Position numbers and translations under genes: made by a program. Positions 5,895 to 10,779 of a stretch of 10,779 nt of DNA are shown here, in pieces (position 1 is the first letter of the stretch; every line of letters begins with the position of its first letter). The stretch comes from Waterburya sp046050865. GTDB lineage: Bacteria > Cyanobacteriota > Cyanobacteriia > Cyanobacteriales > Xenococcaceae. A model generated the notes under the pieces. It had not been told where the DNA came from and made no database searches. It saw only the letters and a list, made by a program, of their open reading frames with translations. The stretch spans positions 1-10,779 of the forward strand of contig JBJOPG010000143.1 in NCBI GenBank assembly GCA_046050865.1, given 5' to 3'.

Positions 5895-7718
5895 ATGAAT
5901 AAACTGTTGGTGGGGCTATTAGGTTCAATTATGTTGCTTTTGTGGGGAGAAAATCCCGCCTTAGCTTCACCAGAGGCACAGATCGCTGTCTCAGAGTTAA
6001 CAAAAGCAGAAATCAGTTTGAGTCCCCTAGCTAACCTGTTATTTGCTCAACCCACGGCACAGCAGTTGAACCGTGGGGCAGTAATTTTTAACCTTGATAC
6101 TCGGAGCTTCTTTTTTCCCAATCTGGTTCGGGGAGCTGTTGATAATAGTGATAGTGCTGTTAACTTTAATACTGGTTTTACTTGGGGCATCAGCGACGAG
6201 CTACAGTTAACGCTTCAATTTCAACATGTAGACAGTAGCTCCCCCGTCAAACAGGGTGACTTTGTTTCGGAGCGTACTGAAGATAATGAGGCGGCATTAG
6301 AGCTTAAACGACGTATTTGGGAAAATTCATCAGGCGATCGCTCATTGAGTGGGGTAGTGGCAGCATCCTGGGGTACCAGAGGCTTTATGTTTACTCAAGA
6401 CGGCACAGTCACAGAAATCAATAACCGAGATGTGTTTGTTTCCTTGGCTGCTCCCTTCACTGCTGATGTGGGCGATCGCTGGCAATTAAGTCTGATCCCC
6501 ACCGTGGCATTCTTTAAAGATGAAAGTGCCGTTTTTTTTCATCGCCTGCCAAATGATCAAGATAGTAGCTTTGGGACAGTTTTAGGCTTGGGTGCTGGTG
6601 TTACTTATCAAGTTAATTCTCAACTATCCTTGGTCAGTGATGTCTTTCTCCCCCTGACGGGAAATAATAGTATTAATCGTGATTCCGGCGCACCAGATCA
6701 GGCGATCGCCTACAATGCGGGCTTACGTTATCTGAAAAATCCCCAACTAGCTTTGGATCTTTACGCTACTAATACTTTTGCTAGTTTTGCCCCCTTATCT
6801 TTAACTGCCGATCGCGACTTTTTAGGGCTGGGAGCCAATATCAGATTTATGCCCGATGCTCTGCCAGGGAATCGTCAAGATAACCAACCTCATAAACCAG
6901 AATCTCTCACTACTGACGGTGTAGCCTTTTTCGATGGGGGAACATTACCGAGTGGAAAGTTAACTTTAAGCTTACAGCAAGGTAGCCAGGGACTTTTGGC
7001 AGCAGTCCGCTACGGCTTCCTCAAGGACTTTGAGGTCGGAATTTTTCTGGATTCTGTGTCGGGAGAAGTGGATGAGTCGGAACAAGGAATCGGCGCTAAA
7101 ATCAGGTTGCTCAATCAACAGGACAATTCCCCCATAACCCTCAGTGCGGCTGGTACGGTTAGCTTGACTAACGAACCCTTTCTTAATTTTGTCAATAATG
7201 ATGCCGATACTTTTGCTCGTCGAGATTTAGCTAAGACGGTACCCATCTTCACCCCTGGGGGCGATGATGGCAGCAGAGGCAAGCTACTCATTCTCACCGC
7301 CTCCTTGCCCATCCATTACCAAATTAACTCTCAAACAGCGGTTTGGTTCACGCCAACCCTGGGTTATGCCCAACGACAAGGACTAGAAATTGGTGGTTTT
7401 AACTTCGGGGGGGCGATCGCCGTAACCAAAGAAGTCAGCTTGACCGCAGAATTTGGAGCTAATTTAGTTGGGGAAGGAAATAGCTTTAATAATGGACGAT
7501 TAGCTGATAAACTTCCTGGCACCATAGGCGTGCGTTGGCAACCATTATCTTTATTGGCAGAAAAAACGACTAAAAAAAATACCAGAGACAACAGTAATCC
7601 TTATCTAGAAATATATTTAACCAATCGTGTTGGTTCCTCCCCTTGGCATCAATTGAGAGTTAGAGAAGGAAATAGCCTTGGCGTTGGTGTTGGTTTATTC
7701 TTGCCATTATCGCCCTGA
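5895..7718 (+). CDS. Secreted protein with two tandem beta-barrel-like modules, function unknown
   Basis: I do not recognise a named family. The first 25 residues are a signal peptide (MNK, hydrophobic LLVGLLGSIMLLLW, probable cleavage at ALA-SPE). The rest is rich in alternating polar and hydrophobic strands with turn-like Asn, Asp and Gly, has no membrane helix, and looks like an outer-membrane or periplasmic barrel. It appears internally duplicated: residues about 59-320 align in order with about 352-606. For example LALDLYATNTF (285-295) matches PYLEIYLTNRV (569-579), and FLGLGANIRFMP (309-320) matches SLGVGVGLFLPLS (594-606). A linker (about 321-350) joins the halves. The start is ATG with AAAAGG 7 nt upstream; a HIP1 site directly abuts the ATG. 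It is preceded by short direct repeats. It could be a porin-like or surface protein; the substrate is unknown. Confidence 0.75.
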   Translation: MNKLLVGLLGSIMLLLWGENPALASPEAQIAVSELTKAEISLSPLANLLFAQPTAQQLNRGAVIFNLDTRSFFFPNLVRGAVDNSDSAVNFNTGFTWGISDELQLTLQFQHVDSSSPVKQGDFVSERTEDNEAALELKRRIWENSSGDRSLSGVVAASWGTRGFMFTQDGTVTEINNRDVFVSLAAPFTADVGDRWQLSLIPTVAFFKDESAVFFHRLPNDQDSSFGTVLGLGAGVTYQVNSQLSLVSDVFLPLTGNNSINRDSGAPDQAIAYNAGLRYLKNPQLALDLYATNTFASFAPLSLTADRDFLGLGANIRFMPDALPGNRQDNQPHKPESLTTDGVAFFDGGTLPSGKLTLSLQQGSQGLLAAVRYGFLKDFEVGIFLDSVSGEVDESEQGIGAKIRLLNQQDNSPITLSAAGTVSLTNEPFLNFVNNDADTFARRDLAKTVPIFTPGGDDGSRGKLLILTASLPIHYQINSQTAVWFTPTLGYAQRQGLEIGGFNFGGAIAVTKEVSLTAEFGANLVGEGNSFNNGRLADKLPGTIGVRWQPLSLLAEKTTKKNTRDNSNPYLEIYLTNRVGSSPWHQLRVREGNSLGVGVGLFLPLSP

Positions 7719-7911
7719 TTTAACAATCATTAATTGACCTGGCTATAGATTGGTAAACACTGACCTTATATTAGCCCATAATGAGTAGTTTTTTCTGCGT
7801 CATTCCTAACAGAGCAAGGGTTTTGAGAGATCCTTAAATGAGAATTAAACCGAGAGTTTAAATCGTAAAAAAATGCCACCGTCACACTAAACTATATATA
7901 TCTAAAATATT

Positions 7912-7949
7912 AGCAACCTTAACTAATTAACTCAAAGTTATAGGTTGCT
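7912..7949 (+). terminator. Stem-loop, possible terminator of the barrel gene
   Basis: AGCAACCT plus TAACT (7912-7924) pairs with AGTTA plus AGGTTGCT (7936-7949), giving 13 bp with one bulged T (7941) and an 11-nt loop. TTTGCCTTATTT follows on the plus strand, a poor but T-rich tail. It lies about 195 bp after the barrel gene stop and about 70 bp before the MutT start, so it may end upstream transcription or belong to another transcript. Confidence 0.4.
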
Positions 7950-8005
7950 TTGCCTTATTTACAATTTTTACAATTCTAAATTAACTTATTCAGTCAGGCT
8001 AGCAA

Positions 8006-8011
8006 TATAAA
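8006..8011 (+). promoter_or_regulatory. Candidate -10 box of the MutT gene (possibly leaderless)
   Basis: TATAAA ends 7 nt before the ATG at 8019, and no Shine-Dalgarno sequence is present. A start 7 nt after the box would put the transcript start at or just before the ATG. A possible -35, TTAACT (7981-7986), has a 19-bp spacer, which is long. Weak support. Confidence 0.25.
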
Positions 8012-8018
8012 ACATTCT

Positions 8019-8441
8019 ATGGCAGAAATATCACTTCCTCTGAGCCATAAACAGATTGGCGTAGCTGTGATCAATAATCACCAGGGACAAGTCCTGATTG
8101 ATCGCAGAAAAGCATCGGGTGAGATGGGAGGACTATGGGAATTTCCTGGAGGCAAAATTGAACCAGGAGAAACTATTGAAGAATGTATTCAGCGTGAAGT
8201 CAAAGAAGAATTAGATATTGAGATAGTAGTAGGCGATCGCTTGACAACTATTACTCATACCTATGAGACTTTTATGGTGACTTTATATGTTCATGACTGT
8301 CAACACTTAAACGGTCAACCCCAGACGATTGAGTGTAGCGAAGTTCGCTGGGTAAAACCGGCTCAAATGCATCAATATCAGTTTCCTCAAGCCAATACCC
8401 AAATTATTAATCTTCTTCAGCAAAGGGGTGTAAGCCAATGA
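8019..8441 (+). CDS. mutT: MutT-type Nudix hydrolase (probable 8-oxo-dGTP diphosphatase)
   Basis: Nudix enzymes cleave nucleoside diphosphates linked to other groups; MutT removes 8-oxo-dGTP from the nucleotide pool and so prevents A:T to C:G mutations. The complete Nudix box is visible at residues 45-67: G45-x5-E51-x7-R59-E60-V-x-E63-E64, ending LDI. The preceding LWEFPGGKIEPGE and the short length (140, against about 130 for E. coli MutT) are typical of the MutT subgroup, as is the C-terminal RWVKPAQMHQYQFPQAN segment. The substrate is inferred from subgroup only. The start is ATG without a visible ribosome-binding site. Its stop overlaps the start of the following response regulator by 4 bp (ATGA), so the two are very probably co-translated. 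Confidence 0.88.
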   Translation: MAEISLPLSHKQIGVAVINNHQGQVLIDRRKASGEMGGLWEFPGGKIEPGETIEECIQREVKEELDIEIVVGDRLTTITHTYETFMVTLYVHDCQHLNGQPQTIECSEVRWVKPAQMHQYQFPQANTQIINLLQQRGVSQ

Positions 8442-9610
8442 GTTCCCGAAAAACTTCTGACAACCTAATTATTCGTGAATTTACTGCCCTCAAGCAGACT
8501 AAATTATTTACTTCCTTGCAAGAGACCCATATTAGTGGACAGCTAACGTTTACCGATCCAGTAACAGGAAACGAATGGCATCTTTATCTTTATCTGGGAG
8601 ATCTGGTCTATGGTACGGGAGGAGTTCATCCCATTCGCCGTTGGCAGCGAAATTTAATTCTCAACTTGCCGCAAATTCCTTTTCAGCTTTCTAATCTGCA
8701 AGAAGAACTGACAGAGCGTAAAGTAGACTTAACGGATAACATTTGGGAGTATGAACAAATATCCCAGTGGGTGGATCAGCAAATTATTACCCCTCAGCAA
8801 GGGAGTAATGCGATCGCCTTTGTCATCAGTGAAATTCTGTTTGACTTAACTCAAACGAGACAAGTTATTTGTCGTCTCAACCAAGATCGGATCTTAACTC
8901 CTCGTTTAGAATTAATTGAATCTCAAAGTGTGATTGATGAGGTAGACCAAATTTGGTCTTGTTGGTTAGAAGCTCAAGTGAGCGATCATTTGCCCAACAT
9001 GGCTCCTGTAATTCTCTTACCCAAAGAATTACAAGCTAAAACCTCGATTTCAGCATACCAAAGTCTCTGCAAACTACTAAATGGCAATAGAACTCTTAGA
9101 GATCTATCGGTTCAGTTAAGAACTTCCCCCTTACAGGTGATCTGTTCTCTTTTACCCTATATTCAAACAGGAATTTTTGGCTTAGTTGATATTCCCGATT
9201 TACTGGAGATTATTACCCCCCATACTAGCAATTATAAAAATAAAGACCGTCCTTTAATTGCTTGTGTGGATGACAGCTTGATGATTTCCCATATGATGGA
9301 GCAAATTATTGGCATGGCAGGTTATCGCTTTGTGGCGGTCAACGATCCTGTGGAAGCTGTTAGAGTTTTGCAGAGTCGTCAACCAGATTTGATTTTCTTG
9401 GATATTGTGATGCCTCGAATCAACGGATATGATCTATGCGCCGAACTACGTCGTCATCCTGAATTTGCCGAAACGCCAATTGTCTTTTTGACCAGTAATT
9501 CAGGAATTGTCGATCGCCTGAGGGCAAAAATGGTTGGCTCTTCCGATTTTTTACGTAAAACCGTAGATGCGGATGAGCTATTACAGAAGATTGCCGAGCA
9601 TTTATCTTAG
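8438..9610 (+). CDS. PatA/PixG-type response regulator (PATAN domain + receiver domain)
   Basis: Cyanobacterial response regulator of the PatA group, whose members act in phototaxis and pilus control (PixG, PilG) or heterocyst patterning (PatA). The N-terminal region (about 10-110) has the PATAN/DUF4388 look: IREFTALKQTKLFTSLQ, then SGQLTF and WHLYLYLGDLVYGTGG, then HPIRRWQR. A helical middle follows (about 120-260). The receiver domain (about 272-390) has acidic D278 and D279, phosphorylation site D322 in FLDIVMP, T352 and K374, all intact, so it should be phosphorylatable. There is no DNA-binding output domain. The usual partners (CheW, methyl-accepting receptor, CheA-type kinase) are absent from the window; the gene is instead coupled to mutT by a 4-bp overlap. 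Which paralogue it is cannot be decided here. Confidence 0.88.
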   Translation: MSSRKTSDNLIIREFTALKQTKLFTSLQETHISGQLTFTDPVTGNEWHLYLYLGDLVYGTGGVHPIRRWQRNLILNLPQIPFQLSNLQEELTERKVDLTDNIWEYEQISQWVDQQIITPQQGSNAIAFVISEILFDLTQTRQVICRLNQDRILTPRLELIESQSVIDEVDQIWSCWLEAQVSDHLPNMAPVILLPKELQAKTSISAYQSLCKLLNGNRTLRDLSVQLRTSPLQVICSLLPYIQTGIFGLVDIPDLLEIITPHTSNYKNKDRPLIACVDDSLMISHMMEQIIGMAGYRFVAVNDPVEAVRVLQSRQPDLIFLDIVMPRINGYDLCAELRRHPEFAETPIVFLTSNSGIVDRLRAKMVGSSDFLRKTVDADELLQKIAEHLS

Positions 9611-9624
9611 GAGTTAGGGGATCG

Positions 9625-9652
9625 ATCAGCTATCAGCTATCAGCTATCAGCT
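9625..9652. repeat. Heptamer tandem repeat (ATCAGCT)x4 between convergent genes
   Basis: There are four perfect copies of ATCAGCT. The array starts 14 bp after the response-regulator stop and runs through the tgt stop codon (9640-9642) into its last three or four codons. Short tandemly repeated heptamers are a known feature of cyanobacterial genomes. Because 7 is not a multiple of 3, gain or loss of a unit would change the reading frame at the very C-terminus of Tgt. Confidence 0.85.
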
Positions 9653-10755
9653 TCATCCTTGAGCCAGTAAGCAAAATCGGTAGCGAAAGTTCCTTTAAAA
9701 ATCGCTGCACGGATTTCTTGGGTAAAGCGGATTAATTCTGTAATGTTGTGGAGGGAAATCATAATCTGACCGACCATTTCTTGCGATCGCAACATGTGGT
9801 TAAGATAAGCGCGGCTAAAATTCTGACAGGCATAACAGGCACAGGTTTCATCTAGGGGTCGATAGTCCCGTTTGTAGGGGGCATTTTTGATATTAGTCCG
9901 TTTGCCTCGGATCAAAGCTGCCCCATGACGACCTAAACGAGTAGGGATCACACAGTCAAATAAATCGATCCCAGAGGCGATCGCCTGAGCCATTTCTCGA
10001 TAGGTTCCTACTCCCATGAGATAACGGGGTTTATTCGCCGGCAACAAAGGAGCCGTATGGCGGACTGTAGCATTAATTAAGCGGGGATCTTCGCCGACAC
10101 TGACTCCACCGATAGCATAGCCAGGTAAATCTAGTGCCGCTAGCTGTTCCACGGCTTTCTGTCTTAAATCTAAATGTATTCCCCCCTGAACAATGCCAAA
10201 TAAAGCTTGGCGCTCAGTATCTTGATGTTCAGCAATACATCTTTGTAACCAACGATAACTGCGATCGGTGGCTGCCTGTACCTGCTCCTTGGTGGCATCG
10301 GCAGGGGGACATTCATCAAATGCCATGATCACATCGGCACCTAGAGCATTCTGAATCTGAATCGAGCGTTCTGGAGTAATGTTGATCATGCTCCCGTCAC
10401 GGGGCGACTTGAAAAGAACTCCATCTTCCGTTACTTTACGCATTTCACTCAAGCTAAAAACCTGGAATCCGCCTGAGTCTGTCAGAATAGGCTTATCCCA
10501 CGCCATGAAACGATGTAGCCCCCCCGCTTCTTGGATGATATCTTCCCCTGGTTGAATATGCAGATGATAGGTATTAGCTAAAATCATCTGGGAATTAGCC
10601 GCTTCTAGCTGTTGCGGGATCACTCCCTTGACCGTGGCCAAGGTGCCCACAGGCATAAACCTAGGAGTTTCGACAATCCCATGGGGAGTATAAAACACCC
10701 CCGCTCGCGCTTTAGTGTGGCTACAGTGAGCCTGACATGCAAATGAAAATCCCAC
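9640..10755 (-). CDS. tgt: Queuine/preQ1 tRNA-guanine ribosyltransferase
   Basis: Tgt exchanges guanine-34 in the anticodon of GUN-decoding tRNAs (Asp, Asn, His, Tyr) for preQ1, the first tRNA-bound step of queuosine synthesis in bacteria. Key residues are intact: catalytic D93 in LTDSGGFQVFSL, nucleophile D267 in DLFDCVIPTRLGR, GGVSVGE (216-222), and zinc ligands C305, C307, C310 and H336 in CACYAC...SLHN. Length (371) is normal for bacterial Tgt. The start used is GTG at 10755, which gives the family-like N-terminus GFSFACQAHCSHTKARAG. The frame stays open to the window edge without another ATG, GTG or TTG, so a start beyond the edge cannot be excluded. The stop codon lies inside a heptamer tandem repeat, and the response-regulator gene is convergent 29 bp away. 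Confidence 0.95.
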   Translation of the reverse strand: MGFSFACQAHCSHTKARAGVFYTPHGIVETPRFMPVGTLATVKGVIPQQLEAANSQMILANTYHLHIQPGEDIIQEAGGLHRFMAWDKPILTDSGGFQVFSLSEMRKVTEDGVLFKSPRDGSMINITPERSIQIQNALGADVIMAFDECPPADATKEQVQAATDRSYRWLQRCIAEHQDTERQALFGIVQGGIHLDLRQKAVEQLAALDLPGYAIGGVSVGEDPRLINATVRHTAPLLPANKPRYLMGVGTYREMAQAIASGIDLFDCVIPTRLGRHGAALIRGKRTNIKNAPYKRDYRPLDETCACYACQNFSRAYLNHMLRSQEMVGQIMISLHNITELIRFTQEIRAAIFKGTFATDFAYWLKDEADS

Positions 10756-10779
10756 GATTGATCTTTTTTCTGAGCTTAT

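Larger units (their letters stand above)
7719..8018. other. 300-bp AT-rich intergenic region
   Basis: No gene is supported here; only trivial frames of under 20 codons were noticed. It contains an inverted repeat TTAAAC-CGAGA-GTTTAA (7845-7861), an A-run (7867-7873), an alternating TA tract (about 7892-7900), a strong stem-loop at 7912-7949, and a TATAAA box (8006-8011) close to the next start codon. It probably holds the 3' end of the barrel gene and the promoter of the MutT gene. Confidence 0.55.

Noticed and set aside
7115..7591. Minus-strand open frames of 65-75 codons within the barrel gene
   Set aside because: Antisense shadows of a strand-rich coding sequence; no start signals.
1..10779. 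CRISPR array, mobile element or genomic island
   Set aside because: No regularly spaced repeats with unique spacers, no transposase or integrase genes, and uniform HIP1 density throughout.

Overview
The window comes from a cyanobacterial chromosome. The palindrome GCGATCGC (HIP1) occurs about 17 times in 10.8 kb. The gene set (crhR-type RNA helicase, BtpA, VKOR-thioredoxin fusion, PATAN response regulator) is typical of cyanobacteria, and several proteins closely resemble Synechocystis-type orthologues. Genus cannot be fixed from the window. No tRNA, rRNA, transposase, integrase, phage gene or CRISPR array was found, so it reads as ordinary core chromosome rather than an island.

Layout, left to right. 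(1) Minus strand, 1-3328: the 5' end of a threonine synthase gene (cut by the window edge), the DEAD-box RNA helicase crhR, and rimO. Transcription runs rimO -> crhR, the order of the dicistronic rimO-crhR operon known from Synechocystis 6803. thrC lies next downstream after a 162-bp gap and may be separate. (2) 3329-3854: a 526-bp divergent intergenic region without a convincing protein gene. It holds a stretch (about 3513-3642) that can fold into a closed structured RNA, with promoter-like motifs on both sides. (3) Plus strand, 3855-5753: btpA (photosystem I biogenesis factor), then a membrane VKOR-thioredoxin fusion that makes disulfides. (4) Plus strand, 5895-7718: a secreted, probably outer-membrane beta-barrel protein of 607 residues that looks like two tandem copies of one barrel module. 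(5) 7719-8018: an AT-rich gap with one good stem-loop. (6) Plus strand, 8019-9610: a MutT/Nudix hydrolase overlapping a PatA/PixG-type response regulator by 4 bp. (7) Minus strand, 9640-10755: tgt (queuine tRNA-ribosyltransferase), convergent with the response regulator and separated from it by a heptamer tandem repeat that forms part of the tgt stop region.

Functionally the left block concerns translation and RNA metabolism (RimO modifies ribosomal protein S12, CrhR remodels RNA in cold or reducing conditions), the middle concerns thylakoid and envelope biogenesis, and the right combines nucleotide-pool cleaning, signalling and tRNA modification. I see no clearly new multi-gene system. The best leads are an 11-bp tandem duplication at the btpA start that moves its ribosome-binding site out of register, the structured intergenic element between rimO and btpA, and the internally duplicated barrel protein.
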